Both the position numbers and the translations under genes were made by a program. From assembly GCF_003415675.1 (NCBI RefSeq), contig NZ_QFZK01000002.1, positions 434,001-498,000 on the forward strand: a stretch of 64,000 nt of DNA, written 5' to 3'. How positions within the stretch are numbered: the first letter of the stretch is position 1; each line of letters opens with the position of its first letter. Below the pieces are notes generated by a model. That model was given only the letters and a program-made list of their open reading frames with translations, was not told the DNA's origin and did no database searches. The DNA is from Rhodoferax lacus (GTDB lineage Bacteria; Pseudomonadota; Gammaproteobacteria; Burkholderiales; Burkholderiaceae_C). Shown one piece after another: positions 42,974-52,594 of this stretch.

Positions 42974-43816
42974 ATGGTAATCGGTATCCAAAGGCGTTGG
43001 TACACAGCCCTGTGGCTGGTGGTGGCGCTGTTTGCAGCAAGTGCGGCGCGGGCTGGGCAAACCGCGACCGAAACCTATGCAGGTCGCAGCGCCGTGGTCT
43101 ACCTGCCCACGCACTTGCCCGCCCGTGGTCTTCGCGCGTTGGTGGTGGTGCTGCATGGCGGTCTGGGCAATGCGCAGCGCATTGCCGACCAGCAGTCCGA
43201 AAGTGCCCTGAACCTGAATGCGCAGGCCGAGGCCAACGGCTTTATCGTGGCCTACCTGAACGGCACACCGGTGGCGCGCCTGCTGGGCGCGCAGCGACAG
43301 GGGTGGAATGCCGGCAATTGCTGCGGGTTGCCTGCCCAAAAGCAGGTCAACGATGTGGCCTACATCCAGGCGGCAGTCCAGGGGATTGCAAAAAAGTATG
43401 GCGTAGAAGACAAGCGCATCTTTGGCGTGGGCCATTCCAACGGAGCGATGATGACGCAACGCATGGTGTGCGAAACCTCGCTGTACGCGGCCGCTGTTTC
43501 CATTTCTGGCACGCTGGAGAACGGTGCCAGCCAATGCCCCGCGGCACATGGCAAACACATCCTGGCCCTGCATGGTGCTGATGACCAGAATGTGCCCATT
43601 GCCGGTGGGCGCGGCAGCAAGGGCTTGTCGCGCACGGCCTATGCCTCGCAGGCAGCGACTGCCCAGGTGTGGCAGGCATCGGGTGCTGTGTATGAGCTGC
43701 AAGTCATCGCCGCAGCGGACCATGCGGTGGATGCGATTGACGCGCAACTCACACAAACGACGGGTCAGTCACTAAGCCATACGGTGGCACGCTACCTGGG
43801 CCTGGTAGCCCCATAG
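42974..43816 (+). CDS. Secreted PHB-depolymerase/CE1-type alpha/beta hydrolase (LpqC-like)
   Basis: This 280-residue secreted hydrolase has a signal peptide (ALWLVVALFAASAARA). The nucleophile elbow is VGHSNGAMMTQRMV, oxyanion sequence is VVLHGGLGNAQ, and Asp and His are in LHGADDQNVPI and AAADHAVDAI. NAGNCCGLPAQKQVNDVAYI is the typical family insert. Members cleave short-chain esters, aromatic or acetyl groups on polysaccharides. It lies just left of the glucan locus, so it could be a side esterase for it, but it has no operator of that type. Confidence 0.85.
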   Translation: MVIGIQRRWYTALWLVVALFAASAARAGQTATETYAGRSAVVYLPTHLPARGLRALVVVLHGGLGNAQRIADQQSESALNLNAQAEANGFIVAYLNGTPVARLLGAQRQGWNAGNCCGLPAQKQVNDVAYIQAAVQGIAKKYGVEDKRIFGVGHSNGAMMTQRMVCETSLYAAAVSISGTLENGASQCPAAHGKHILALHGADDQNVPIAGGRGSKGLSRTAYASQAATAQVWQASGAVYELQVIAAADHAVDAIDAQLTQTTGQSLSHTVARYLGLVAP

Positions 43817-43859
43817 TTAGCCAGGGTCTTGCGATATTCGCTGTCTGGCGCAACTTTTC

Positions 43860-43873
43860 TGAAAACGCTTACA
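43860..43873 (+). promoter_or_regulatory. Degenerate LacI-type operator before the regulator gene
   Basis: TGAAAACGCTTACA matches TGAAAGCGCTTTCA at 12 of 14 positions and lies 24 bases before the lacI-family start codon. It points to autoregulation. Confidence 0.65.
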
Positions 43874-43896
43874 CAGCTGAATTATTATCCTAACCT

Positions 43897-44949
43897 ATGA
43901 AAAATCCGAGCGCCAAGCGCAGTACAAAAGAGCCTGTAACGGCGCAATCAGCAACAGTCACCCTGGACATGGTGGCCAGGGAGGCGGGCGTTTCCCCGGC
44001 CACTGTGTCGCGCATCATGAACGGCACGGCAGTGGTCAGTGCCGCACGCAAGGAAGCGGTGGACGCCGCCATTGCCAAGTTGGGCTTTGTGCCCAATCCG
44101 GTGGCGCGCGGCCTGGCGGGCGGTCGCACCTTCAGCATCGGCGTGGTGACCCAGACCCTGGACAGCCCCTTTTATGGTTCAGCCCTGCGCGGCATTGAAG
44201 AGAAGCTGTTGCCCCTGGGCTACAGCCCCCTGTTTGTCAGCGGCCAGTGGAATGCCGAGGTGGAAGCGAAATGCATGGATGTGCTGCGCTCACGCCGGGT
44301 GGACGGCATCATCGTGCTCACTGGGCGGCTCACCGACAAGGCGCTCAAGAACTACGCCAAGACCATGCCCATTGTGGTGACGGGCCGCAAACTGAGTGCG
44401 CCCGGCCTGGCCGCGCTGTACTGCGACAACGTGGAAGGCGCACGCCTGGCCACACAGCACCTGATTGGCCTGGGCCACCGCCAGATCGCCTTCATCTCCG
44501 GCGACCCGCAGCACCCCGATGCCGCAGAGCGCTTCCAGGGCTACCGCAAGGCGCTGGAGGAGGCACGCATCAAGTTTGATCCGGCCCTGGTGGCCGAGGG
44601 CGGCTTTTACGAGGCCAGTGGCCTGCAGGCGGTGGGTGACTTGCTGGCCTCGCGCAAGCGCTTTACTGCCATCTTCGCCGCCAACGACCAGATGGCCGTG
44701 GGTGCAGCGCTCGGCCTGAGCCGCCACTCGCTGCGCGTGCCCGAAGACGTGTCGCTGATCGGTTATGACGATTTGCTGTCTTCGCTGTACTCCAACCCGC
44801 CGTTGAGCAGCGTACACCAGTCCGCCTATGAACTGGGGCAACTGGCCGCTGATGTGCTGTTGCAGTTGCTGTCCGGCGAGAAGCCGGTGTTCCAGGTACC
44901 TGCCCCGCGCCTGGTGCCACGCGAATCCTGCCGCCGTCTTGCCGTTTAA
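43897..44949 (+). CDS. LacI family transcriptional regulator of the glucan locus
   Basis: This 350-residue repressor has an N-terminal helix-turn-helix (VTLDMVAREAGVSPATVSRI, about residues 24-43) and hinge helix region VARGLAGGRTF. Its sugar-binding domain has GVVTQTLDSPFYGSALRGI and DNVEGARLATQHLIGLGHRQ. Its extra N-terminal 20 residues are Lys/Thr-rich. It is likely to bind TGAAAGCGCTTTCA, found before it (12/14), before the transporter operon, and at three further places in this locus. The effector is probably an imported beta-glucan oligosaccharide or glucose derivative. That sugar identity is inference. Confidence 0.92.
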   Translation: MKNPSAKRSTKEPVTAQSATVTLDMVAREAGVSPATVSRIMNGTAVVSAARKEAVDAAIAKLGFVPNPVARGLAGGRTFSIGVVTQTLDSPFYGSALRGIEEKLLPLGYSPLFVSGQWNAEVEAKCMDVLRSRRVDGIIVLTGRLTDKALKNYAKTMPIVVTGRKLSAPGLAALYCDNVEGARLATQHLIGLGHRQIAFISGDPQHPDAAERFQGYRKALEEARIKFDPALVAEGGFYEASGLQAVGDLLASRKRFTAIFAANDQMAVGAALGLSRHSLRVPEDVSLIGYDDLLSSLYSNPPLSSVHQSAYELGQLAADVLLQLLSGEKPVFQVPAPRLVPRESCRRLAV

Positions 44950-45000
44950 CTTCGCTTTTTACCGGGAATACCCTGAGCCATTTAGTGTGAAAGTGCTGCC

Positions 45001-45019
45001 TATAATGAAAGCGCTTTCA
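45001..45019 (+). promoter_or_regulatory. Promoter -10 and overlapping operator of the transporter operon
   Basis: TATAAT at 45001-45006 is a perfect -10 element; a good -35 was not seen. TGAAAGCGCTTTCA at 45006-45019 shares its last T and covers the expected transcription start, 29 bases before the binding-protein ATG. A repressor bound here would block initiation. Confidence 0.9.
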
Positions 45020-45048
45020 CAACTTCAAGTGCCCCCACAGGAGATCCC

Positions 45049-46326
45049 ATGCCCGCAGCCACCCCTTCCTTCCGTGCCTCGTACAGATTTTTTCTCGCCG
45101 GTCTGGCCAGCCTGACCCTGCTGGCATCGGCATCGGCCCAGCAAACCCTCACCATTGCCGCCTTTCCTGCTGTCGATGAAATCGCCAAATCGGCTATCCC
45201 GATGTGGAAGAAGAAGCATCCGGATGTGGAGATCAAGGTCATCAGCCGCGCCTTCGCCGACCACCACACCGCCATGACCACGGCGCTGTCCACCTCGTCC
45301 AACCTGCCCGATGTGATGGTGGTGGAATACGGTTACGTGGCCCGCTTTGCCGAGGGTGGTGGCCTGGAAGACCTGGGAGCCGCGCCCTACAACATCAAGA
45401 GCCAGCAGGCTCACTTCGTGCCCTACGCCTTCCGCCAAGGCACCACCAACGCGGGCTCTGTCGTGGCGGTGCCTTCCGACATTGGCCCTGGCACCTTGCT
45501 CTACCGTGACGACCTGCTGAAGAAGGCCGGTGTGAAAGAGGCCGATCTGACGCAATCCTGGGATTCGTTTGTGGCCGCGGGCGTCAAGATCAAGGCCGGC
45601 ACCGGTGCCTACCTGGTGGCCCATGCGCGCGACGTCAAGGACATCGTCATCCGCTCCGACATCAAGCCTGGCGAAGGCCTGTACATCGACAACAAGGGCA
45701 AAGTGCTGGTGGATTCCCCGCGCTTTGTGCGCGCCTTTGAGCTGGCCAAGAAGGTACGCGAGCAAAAGCTCGACGGCAAGATTGGCGCCTGGTCCAACGA
45801 ATGGTCCGAGGGCTTCAAACGCGGCACCATCGCCACCCAGCTCTCAGGCGCCTGGCTGGCCGGCCACATGAACAACTGGCTGGCGCCCGGCACCAAGGGC
45901 CTGTGGCGCGCAGCGCAATTGCCCGAGAAAGCCTACGGCTCCTGGGGTGGCAGCTTCTACACCATCCCCAAAGTGTCCAAAAACAAGGCCCTGGCCTGGG
46001 AGTTCATCCAGATGATGACGCTCAGCCCCGAGATGCAACTCAGCGCCTTCAAGTCGCAGGACGCCTTCCCGGCACTGGTCGACGTGCACAAGGACGCCTT
46101 CTTTGACCAGCCCATCGAGTTCCTGGGCGGCCAGAAGGCGCGCCTGCTGTGGCGCGATGCAGCCAACAAGATCACCGCGGTGGATGTGCACAAACTTGAC
46201 CCGGTGGCCGAAGAAATCGTCAACACCGAAATGGACAAGGTACTGGACCAGGGCAAGGATGTGAAGACCGCGCTGGCCGATGCCAAGGCACTGCTGGAAC
46301 GCCGCGTGGCGCGCGCCCAAAACTGA
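45049..46326 (+). CDS. Sugar ABC transporter substrate-binding protein
   Basis: This 425-residue periplasmic family-1 binding protein has an N-terminal signal (ASYRFFLAGLASLTLLASAS, cleavage near SAQ). It begins TLTIAAFPAVDEIAKSAIPM and carries the family segment WSNEWSEGFKRGTIATQLSG. GAWLAGHMNNWLAPGTK and WGGSFYTIPKVSKNK follow. It is the first gene of the operon and resembles oligosaccharide-binding proteins of the MalE/UgpB kind. Nearby beta-glucanases suggest laminari-oligosaccharides. GGAG lies about seven bases before the ATG. Confidence 0.92.
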   Translation: MPAATPSFRASYRFFLAGLASLTLLASASAQQTLTIAAFPAVDEIAKSAIPMWKKKHPDVEIKVISRAFADHHTAMTTALSTSSNLPDVMVVEYGYVARFAEGGGLEDLGAAPYNIKSQQAHFVPYAFRQGTTNAGSVVAVPSDIGPGTLLYRDDLLKKAGVKEADLTQSWDSFVAAGVKIKAGTGAYLVAHARDVKDIVIRSDIKPGEGLYIDNKGKVLVDSPRFVRAFELAKKVREQKLDGKIGAWSNEWSEGFKRGTIATQLSGAWLAGHMNNWLAPGTKGLWRAAQLPEKAYGSWGGSFYTIPKVSKNKALAWEFIQMMTLSPEMQLSAFKSQDAFPALVDVHKDAFFDQPIEFLGGQKARLLWRDAANKITAVDVHKLDPVAEEIVNTEMDKVLDQGKDVKTALADAKALLERRVARAQN

Positions 46327-46338
46327 CAGGAGCCGGCC

Positions 46339-47325
46339 ATGTCAAGCATCGCGCCGCACTCCACTGCCGCAGCACCCCAGGTCGGCACCGCGCCAGCGCG
46401 CCGCGGCTGGCGCATCAAGCCCCAGCATGTGCCGTATCTGCTGGTCAGCCCGTTCCTCGTTCTGTTCCTGGTGTTTGGCGTCTTCCCGTTGGCGTTTTCG
46501 TTCTATCTGGCGTTCCAGACCTGGGAACCTACCGCCGGCCTGTCGAGCATGAAGTTTGTCGGCCTGGACAACTTTGCCTTCGCCATCAAGGACGAGTGGT
46601 TCCTGAAGTCGCTGCTCAACACGGCCTGGCTGGCCGTGGCTTCAGGGGTGCCGCAGCATGTGATCGCCATACCGCTGGCGTACTTCATCCACACCTCCTT
46701 CAAGCGTACGCGCAATGCCGTGATAGGGGCCTACTTTCTGCCCTACATCACCAGCACGGTGGCCATTGCCATGATGTTCGGCACGCTGTTTTCCACTGAC
46801 TACGGCATGATCAATATCGCCCTGCATGCGCTGTCGCAGGTGCCAGGCCTGGGCTGGCTGATATCAGGCGTGCCCATCGATTGGCTTAACCGCGCCGAGA
46901 ATGTCAAGCCTGCTGTGGCCATCGTGGTCTTCTGGCGCTACATCGGCTTCAACACCGTGCTGTATCTGGCAGCGCTGCAAACCATTCCCAAAGACATCTA
47001 CGAGGCCGCCACCATGGACGGCGCGCGCCGCCTGCAGCAGTTTTTTTACATCACGCTGCCCAGCCTCAAGCCCATGATTTATTTCGGTGTGACGCTCAGT
47101 GTGGTGGGTGGCCTGCAACTGTTTGAAGAACCCTTCATCCTCACCGGCGGGCGCGGTGGCACCGACCAGGCCGGCATGACCACGGCCATGTACATGTACC
47201 GCACGGCCTTTGAGTTCAATGACTTCGGTCTGGCCAGCGCACTGTCGTGGCTGTTCTTCGTGGTGGTGGCGCTGCTCACCTGGCTTACCAACCGCGCCTT
47301 CAAGCCGCGTGACAGCTCGCACTGA
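46339..47325 (+). CDS. Sugar ABC transporter permease (MalF type)
   Basis: This 328-residue permease has six hydrophobic segments and an EAA loop, IYEAATMDGARRLQQFFYIT, for contact with the ATPase. The start has a Pro/Ala-rich cytoplasmic tail and then VPYLLVSPFLVLFLVFGVFP. It begins 12 bases after the binding protein and is the first of a MalF/MalG pair. GGAG is seen at -11 to -8. Confidence 0.92.
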   Translation: MSSIAPHSTAAAPQVGTAPARRGWRIKPQHVPYLLVSPFLVLFLVFGVFPLAFSFYLAFQTWEPTAGLSSMKFVGLDNFAFAIKDEWFLKSLLNTAWLAVASGVPQHVIAIPLAYFIHTSFKRTRNAVIGAYFLPYITSTVAIAMMFGTLFSTDYGMINIALHALSQVPGLGWLISGVPIDWLNRAENVKPAVAIVVFWRYIGFNTVLYLAALQTIPKDIYEAATMDGARRLQQFFYITLPSLKPMIYFGVTLSVVGGLQLFEEPFILTGGRGGTDQAGMTTAMYMYRTAFEFNDFGLASALSWLFFVVVALLTWLTNRAFKPRDSSH

Positions 47326-47347
47326 GCGCACCGAGAGGACCCACACC

Positions 47348-48172
47348 ATGAACACCGAAAAACTCGCTCCACGCGCTGCCTATCTGCTGGTGGGCATTGG
47401 GGCACTCATCATGCTCACGCCCTTCTATTTCATGTTCGTGTTTGCCACGCATTCGCGGACTGAGATTTTCAACCTGCCGCCGCCGCTGTTTTTTGGTGAC
47501 AGCTTTCTGGTGAACCTGCAAATCCTCACCGACAAGATTCCGTTCTGGCGCAGCCTGGGTTGGAGCCTGTATGTGGCGCTGGCCTCCACGGCACTGACCT
47601 TGCTGTTCTGCTCCATGGGTGGCTATGCCTTTGCCATGTTCGAGTTCAAGGGCAAGCAGCCGCTGTTCCTGCTGGTGATGGGCACCATGCTGCTGCCGTC
47701 CTTCCTGGGCATGATTCCCACCTTCATGATCATGGATGCCTTTGGCTGGATCGACCAGCCACGCGCCCTCTACATTCCGGGCGCGGCCAGTGCCTTTGGC
47801 ATTTTCATGATGCGCCAGTTCATAGGCTCGTCCATCCCCAAGGACCTGATTGAGGCCGCGCGCATGGACGGCTGTGGCGAGTTGGGCATTTACTGGCGCA
47901 TCGTGCTGCCCCTGCTCAAGCCCGCCATGGGCACGCTGGGGCTGATCACCTTCATTGCCTCCTGGAACAACTTCATCGGTCCGCTGATCGTGATGCGCTC
48001 GCCCGAGATGTACACCTTGCCCCTGGCCCTGCGCAGCATGCAAAGCCCGGTGAACACCGAGTGGGGCGCTGTGATGGCCGGCTCGGCCATTGCCACGCTG
48101 CCGCTGCTGGTGCTGTTTGCCATTTCCTCGCGTCGGCTGATTGATGGCCTGACTGCGGGCGCCGTCAAGTAG
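47348..48172 (+). CDS. Sugar ABC transporter permease (MalG type)
   Basis: This 274-residue permease has the EAA loop LIEAARMDGCGELGIYWRIV and six helices. Start MNTEKLAPRAAYLLVGIGAL was chosen after the MalF stop with GAGAGG upstream. It completes the transporter channel. GH1 follows after 61 bases in the same direction. Confidence 0.92.
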   Translation: MNTEKLAPRAAYLLVGIGALIMLTPFYFMFVFATHSRTEIFNLPPPLFFGDSFLVNLQILTDKIPFWRSLGWSLYVALASTALTLLFCSMGGYAFAMFEFKGKQPLFLLVMGTMLLPSFLGMIPTFMIMDAFGWIDQPRALYIPGAASAFGIFMMRQFIGSSIPKDLIEAARMDGCGELGIYWRIVLPLLKPAMGTLGLITFIASWNNFIGPLIVMRSPEMYTLPLALRSMQSPVNTEWGAVMAGSAIATLPLLVLFAISSRRLIDGLTAGAVK

Positions 48173-48233
48173 GCCGCCGCAACGCGTGCCTGGGCGCCAG
48201 AGTCTTTTTCCATTCATTGCACTGACTGCTTTC

Positions 48234-49640
48234 ATGAACAAATTTCCCCAACCCACACTGGGTTCCACCTTCCCCGAAAAATTTGTCTGGGGAGTTGCCA
48301 CCAGTGCGTTCCAGATTGAGGGCGCAGCTTTTGCCGATGGCAAAGGGCCGTCCATCTGGGATGACTTCTGCAAGCAGCCCGGCGCCATTGCCGATGGCAG
48401 TGATGGCCTGCTTGCCTGCGAGCATTACCAACGCTGGCAGGACGACCTGGACCTGGTGGCCAGCCTGGGTGTGGATGCCTACCGCTTCTCGGTGTCCTGG
48501 CCGCGCGTGCGCCCAGGCGGTGCCGGTGCCTGGAACGAAAAAGGCCTGGACTTTTACGAGCGCCTGGTGGATGGCCTGCTGGCACGTGGCATAAAGCCCT
48601 ACCTCACGCTCAACCACTGGGACCTGCCCAGCGAGTTGCAGGCCACAGGTGGCTGGACCGACCGCAACACCGTGCACCGCTTTGTGGAGTACGCACAGGG
48701 CATTGACCGCCGCATGGGCGACCGGCTGGCCACCATCACCACCCACAACGAACCCTGGGTGATGTCGGTGCTGGGCTATGAGCAGGGCATCTTTGCACCC
48801 GGCATCAAGAGCCGCGCGGCTGCCATGCAGGCCTCGCACCACCTCATGCTCAGCCACGGTCTGGCATTGCAGGCCCTGCGCGCGCAGGGCAGCAAGGCGC
48901 GTCTGGGCATTGTGCTGAACCTGTCCCCCGTGCAGGCAGCCACCGATTCGGATGCAGACCAGGCGCAGGCCCACCTGGAAGACGGCAAGCTGCTGCGCTG
49001 GTATATGGACCCCTTGTTCAAAGGCCACTATCCGGAAGATGTGATCGGGCATCTGGGCGCCGATGCACCGGTGTTGCACACCGGGGATCTGGCAGCCATT
49101 GCCACACCCATGGACTTCATGGGGGTGAACTATTACTCGCGCTCGGTGGCCAGTGCCAATGGTCCCTGGGACACCCGGCAAAGCGGCCACCCGCTCACAG
49201 AAATGGGCTGGGAGGTCTACCCCGAAGGCCTGACCGAACTGCTGGTGCGCATGCATACCGATTACCCGGTGCCACCCTTGTACGTCACCGAAAACGGTGG
49301 CGCCTTCAAGGACCTGGTGCAGGACGGCCAGGTGCATGATGCCGACCGCACCGACTACATCGCCCGCCACATCGAGGCCGTGGCCCAGGCCATGCGGCAG
49401 GGCGTGCGCATGGAGGGCTATATGGTCTGGAGCCTGCTCGACAACTTCGAGTGGGCCTCCGGCTACGCCAAGCGCTTTGGCATCGTGCATGTGGACTACG
49501 CCACGCAAAAGCGCACGCTCAAGGACAGCGCGCACTGGTACTCCAACATGCTGCACGCCCGCAAAGGCAGGGCCGCAGCCGCATCCATCCCCCACAACAC
49601 GACCACACCCGCTGAGCAGGTGGCAACACAAGGAGCATAA
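48234..49640 (+). CDS. GH1 beta-glucosidase, cytoplasmic
   Basis: This 468-residue GH1 enzyme has no signal peptide. Acid/base Glu173 is in TTHNEPWVMS and nucleophile Glu353 in LYVTENGGAF. The N-terminal FPEKFVWGVATSAFQIEGA is the GH1 signature and YRFSVSWPRVRPGG the next conserved block. The C-terminal WSLLDNFEWASGYAKRFGIV is typical. It would remove glucose from the non-reducing end of imported oligosaccharides. It is placed between the permease and ATPase genes of the importer, which strongly links the two. The final 20 residues are a low-complexity tail. Confidence 0.94.
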   Translation: MNKFPQPTLGSTFPEKFVWGVATSAFQIEGAAFADGKGPSIWDDFCKQPGAIADGSDGLLACEHYQRWQDDLDLVASLGVDAYRFSVSWPRVRPGGAGAWNEKGLDFYERLVDGLLARGIKPYLTLNHWDLPSELQATGGWTDRNTVHRFVEYAQGIDRRMGDRLATITTHNEPWVMSVLGYEQGIFAPGIKSRAAAMQASHHLMLSHGLALQALRAQGSKARLGIVLNLSPVQAATDSDADQAQAHLEDGKLLRWYMDPLFKGHYPEDVIGHLGADAPVLHTGDLAAIATPMDFMGVNYYSRSVASANGPWDTRQSGHPLTEMGWEVYPEGLTELLVRMHTDYPVPPLYVTENGGAFKDLVQDGQVHDADRTDYIARHIEAVAQAMRQGVRMEGYMVWSLLDNFEWASGYAKRFGIVHVDYATQKRTLKDSAHWYSNMLHARKGRAAAASIPHNTTTPAEQVATQGA

Positions 49641-49642
49641 GA

Positions 49643-50698
49643 ATGGGACAAGTCAGCCTGAAAGGTTTGCGCAAGAGCTTTGGTGCCGTGGACGTCATAC
49701 GCGGCATTGACCTGGAAGTGCGCGATGGCGAGTTCATGGTATTCGTGGGCCAGTCGGGCTGCGGCAAGTCCACCACGCTGCGCATGATTGCCGGTCTGGA
49801 AACTATTACCTCTGGCGACTTGCTGATCGACGGCCAGCGCGCCAATGACCTGCACCCGGCGGACCGGGGTGCTGCCATGGTGTTCCAGAGCTACGCGCTG
49901 TACCCGCACATGACGGTGGCCGAGAACATGGGCTTTGCCCTGAAGATGGCCGGCGTGGACAAGGCCCAGCGCGAACAGCAGGTGGGCCGCGCCGCAGAAA
50001 TTTTGCGCATGACGGATTTGCTGGGCCGCTTTCCCAAGGAGCTCTCGGGTGGCCAGCGCCAGCGCGTGGCCATTGGCCGTGCGATCGTGCGCAAGCCCAA
50101 GGTGTTCTTGTTTGACGAGCCGCTCTCCAACCTGGACGCTGCCCTGCGCGTGGACATGCGCGTGGAGCTGTCGCGCCTGCATGCCGAGCTGGGCACCACC
50201 ATGATTTATGTCACCCACGACCAGGTCGAGGCCATGACACTGGGCGACCGCATTGCCGTGTTCAACAAGGGCTCCATCGAACAGCTGGGCGCACCGCTGG
50301 AACTGTACAACCGGCCTGCCACCGAATTTGTGGCCGCCTTTATTGGTGCACCGCGCATCAACCTGATAGACCGTCCGGCCGCCAACGCCACGCTCGCACA
50401 CCAAAGCCTGTGGAGCCGCTTGCAAGACGCGTCTGGCCAGATTGCCAAGCGCGTGGGCCTGCGCCCTGAGCACCTGCTGGTAACCACCCCCGAGCAGGGC
50501 GTACCCGCCCAGGTGGTGCTGGCCGAGCACCTGGGCGACTCGTCCATCATCCACCTGCGGGTGGACGGCGTGAACGGTTTGCTCAATGCCAAGGTGCCTG
50601 CCAACCAGTCGCATTGCAGCGCCGGGCAGACGGTGGGTCTGCTGCCTGATGCCAAATGGTCGCTGGGGTTTGGTGATGATGGCCGCCTGATGGCCTGA
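49643..50698 (+). CDS. Sugar ABC transporter ATPase (MalK/UgpC/MsmK type)
   Basis: This 351-residue ABC ATPase has Walker A GQSGCGKST, signature LSGGQRQRVAIGRAI, Walker B KVFLFDEPLSNLDAALRVDM and switch His in THDQVEAMTLG. The C-terminal roughly 110 residues form a TOBE/regulatory domain. It starts two bases after the GH1 stop. It completes the ABC importer of this operon, and is followed by three further hydrolase genes. It may also serve other importers, as MsmK does. Confidence 0.94.
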   Translation: MGQVSLKGLRKSFGAVDVIRGIDLEVRDGEFMVFVGQSGCGKSTTLRMIAGLETITSGDLLIDGQRANDLHPADRGAAMVFQSYALYPHMTVAENMGFALKMAGVDKAQREQQVGRAAEILRMTDLLGRFPKELSGGQRQRVAIGRAIVRKPKVFLFDEPLSNLDAALRVDMRVELSRLHAELGTTMIYVTHDQVEAMTLGDRIAVFNKGSIEQLGAPLELYNRPATEFVAAFIGAPRINLIDRPAANATLAHQSLWSRLQDASGQIAKRVGLRPEHLLVTTPEQGVPAQVVLAEHLGDSSIIHLRVDGVNGLLNAKVPANQSHCSAGQTVGLLPDAKWSLGFGDDGRLMA

Positions 50699-50717
50699 GC
50701 AGCCCCCTGATTTCTGT

Positions 50718-51641
50718 ATGGAACTGCTGAAGAACAAGCCTGCTGCTGCGCGCAGAACGGGCTGGAAGCTGGTGTGGCGTGACGAGTTCGATGGCGATTG
50801 TGTGGACCGCAGGAAGTGGGACTTTGACATCGGCAACGGCTTCTTCGACTACCACAGCCACACGTGGGTGCCGGGATGGGGCAACGAAGAGCTGCAGTAC
50901 TACACCGACTCACCCAACAATGTGTTCGTCAAGGATGGCGCCTTGCACATACGCGCCGTCAAGGAATCGCTGCACGGCTGCGGCTATACCTCGGCCCGAC
51001 TGAAAACACGCAAGCGCGATGGCAGCCCGCTGTTCAACCAGTGCTATGGCCGCTTTGAATTTCGCGCCAAGGTGCCTTGGGGCAAGGGCCTGTGGCCGGC
51101 GTTGTGGATGCTGCCGCAGGCAGACACCTACGGCCGCTGGGCTGCCTCGGGCGAGATCGACGTGATGGAGATTCATGGTGAAGAGCCCGACAAGACCCTG
51201 GGCTCCACACACTTCGGCTCCACCTACCCCAATCGCTCGCTGGTGACCCACACGCATCCGTTGCCCGCAGGCAGCCTGGTGAGTGACTGGCACGAGTACG
51301 CGGTGGAGTGGGAGCCCGGTGTGATCCGCTGGTACCTGGACGGCGTGCATTGGGCCACGCAGGACTTCTGGTGGAGCTGCAGTAAAACAAAAAGCGGCGC
51401 CGGTGTGGAAGCCCGCCGCGCGGCCGACATCAACCCCTGGCCGGCGCCCTTTGACCATCCGTTTTACCTGCTGATGAATGTGGCCGTGGGTGGCAACTTC
51501 CCCGGCAACCCGAACCCTGCCACGCAGTTCCCGGCCGAGCTGGTGGTGGACTATGTGCGCGTGTATGAGCGCGTGGGCGGCTACGCAGAGCCCAAGCCGC
51601 GAGGCAAGGGCCGCATGCCGTATGCCAAAAATAAATCCTGA
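50718..51641 (+). CDS. GH16 endo-beta-1,3-glucanase, no signal peptide
   Basis: This 307-residue GH16 enzyme has no recognisable signal or lipobox and starts MELLKNKPAAARRTGWKLVW. The catalytic motif GEIDVMEI places the nucleophile at Glu146, helper Asp148 and acid/base Glu151. WGNEELQYYTD and RFEFRAKVPWGKGLWPALWM are laminarinase-like family blocks. A family normally secreted is therefore predicted to be cytoplasmic here. It would shorten longer imported laminari-oligosaccharides. It follows the ATPase by 19 bases. Confidence 0.92.
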   Translation: MELLKNKPAAARRTGWKLVWRDEFDGDCVDRRKWDFDIGNGFFDYHSHTWVPGWGNEELQYYTDSPNNVFVKDGALHIRAVKESLHGCGYTSARLKTRKRDGSPLFNQCYGRFEFRAKVPWGKGLWPALWMLPQADTYGRWAASGEIDVMEIHGEEPDKTLGSTHFGSTYPNRSLVTHTHPLPAGSLVSDWHEYAVEWEPGVIRWYLDGVHWATQDFWWSCSKTKSGAGVEARRAADINPWPAPFDHPFYLLMNVAVGGNFPGNPNPATQFPAELVVDYVRVYERVGGYAEPKPRGKGRMPYAKNKS

Positions 51642-51658
51642 TTCATACCCTGATTGCC

Positions 51659-52594
51659 ATGTCACGAACCATTGCTTCTGAGCCTGGCGCCGCCTTCACA
51701 CCCGGCGCACCTTTCGCCAAGGGCGGCACGCCAAACGTGGCGCCCCTGGTCTTGCCAAAGACCGAACACGACCAACTGCTGCAGACCTTCCAGGCCCGCT
51801 TGCAAGCCCGCACGCATGGTCTGTGCTTCAGCCCTTATCTGGACGGGCAGGGGCCAGGCACGCAGCTGCACGAGCCGCAGATCCGCGCGCGCATGGAGGT
51901 GATTGCGCCGCACACGCGCTGGGTGCGCAGCTTCTCCTGCACCGAGGGCAACGAGCTGATTCCCAAGGTGGCCCACGACCTCGGCCTCAAGACGCTGGTT
52001 GGCGCCTGGCTGGGCACCGACCTGGAGATCAACGAGCGCGAGATCGAAGGCGTGATCGCGGTGGCCCGTGCAGGGCACGCCGATATCGTGGCCGTGGGCA
52101 ACGAGGTGATGCTGCGCGAAGACCTGAGCGAGGACGCGCTCATTGCCTACATCGAACGCGTCAAAGCCGCCTTGCCCGGCATACGCGTGGGCTATGTGGA
52201 TGCCTATTATTTGTTTGAGCTGCACCCGCGCATCACCGCCGCCTGCGATGTGCTGCTGACCAATTGCTACCCTTTCTGGGAAGGCTGCCCGCTGGACCAG
52301 GCACTGCCCTATATGCACAGCATGGTCCGCCGCACACAGGCCGTGGCACAGGGCAAGCAGGTCATCATCAGCGAGACCGGCTGGCCCGACAAGGGCACCA
52401 ACTTCTGGGGCGCCGTGCCTTCACCGGATGCAGCCCTGCGTTACTTCACCGACACCTGCGCCTGGGCCGAAACGGACGGTGTGGAGGTGTTCTACTTTGC
52501 CGCCTTTGACGAGGCCTGGAAGGTAGGCGCCGAAGGGGACGTAGGCGCCTACTGGGGCCTGTGGGACAAGGACGCGCAGGCCAAATACCGATGA
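51659..52594 (+). CDS. GH17-like beta-1,3-glucan hydrolase, no signal peptide
   Basis: This 311-residue TIM-barrel glycosidase is of the GH17 type. Predicted acid/base Glu149 is in IVAVGNEVMLRE and nucleophile Glu239 in VIISETGWPDKG, both typical for GH17. The start MSRTIASEPGAAFTPG has no hydrophobic segment. YAYYL-like VGYVDAYYLFELHP and FAAFDEAWKVGAEG complete the barrel. It may act as an endo- or exo-beta-1,3-glucanase or a transglycosylase. It overlaps the next GH17 gene by four bases. Confidence 0.88.
   Translation: MSRTIASEPGAAFTPGAPFAKGGTPNVAPLVLPKTEHDQLLQTFQARLQARTHGLCFSPYLDGQGPGTQLHEPQIRARMEVIAPHTRWVRSFSCTEGNELIPKVAHDLGLKTLVGAWLGTDLEINEREIEGVIAVARAGHADIVAVGNEVMLREDLSEDALIAYIERVKAALPGIRVGYVDAYYLFELHPRITAACDVLLTNCYPFWEGCPLDQALPYMHSMVRRTQAVAQGKQVIISETGWPDKGTNFWGAVPSPDAALRYFTDTCAWAETDGVEVFYFAAFDEAWKVGAEGDVGAYWGLWDKDAQAKYR

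Noticed and set aside
42974-43816. The secreted esterase as a member of the glucan regulon
   Set aside because: It has no operator copy upstream, and the degenerate site at 43860 lies after its end and before lacI.
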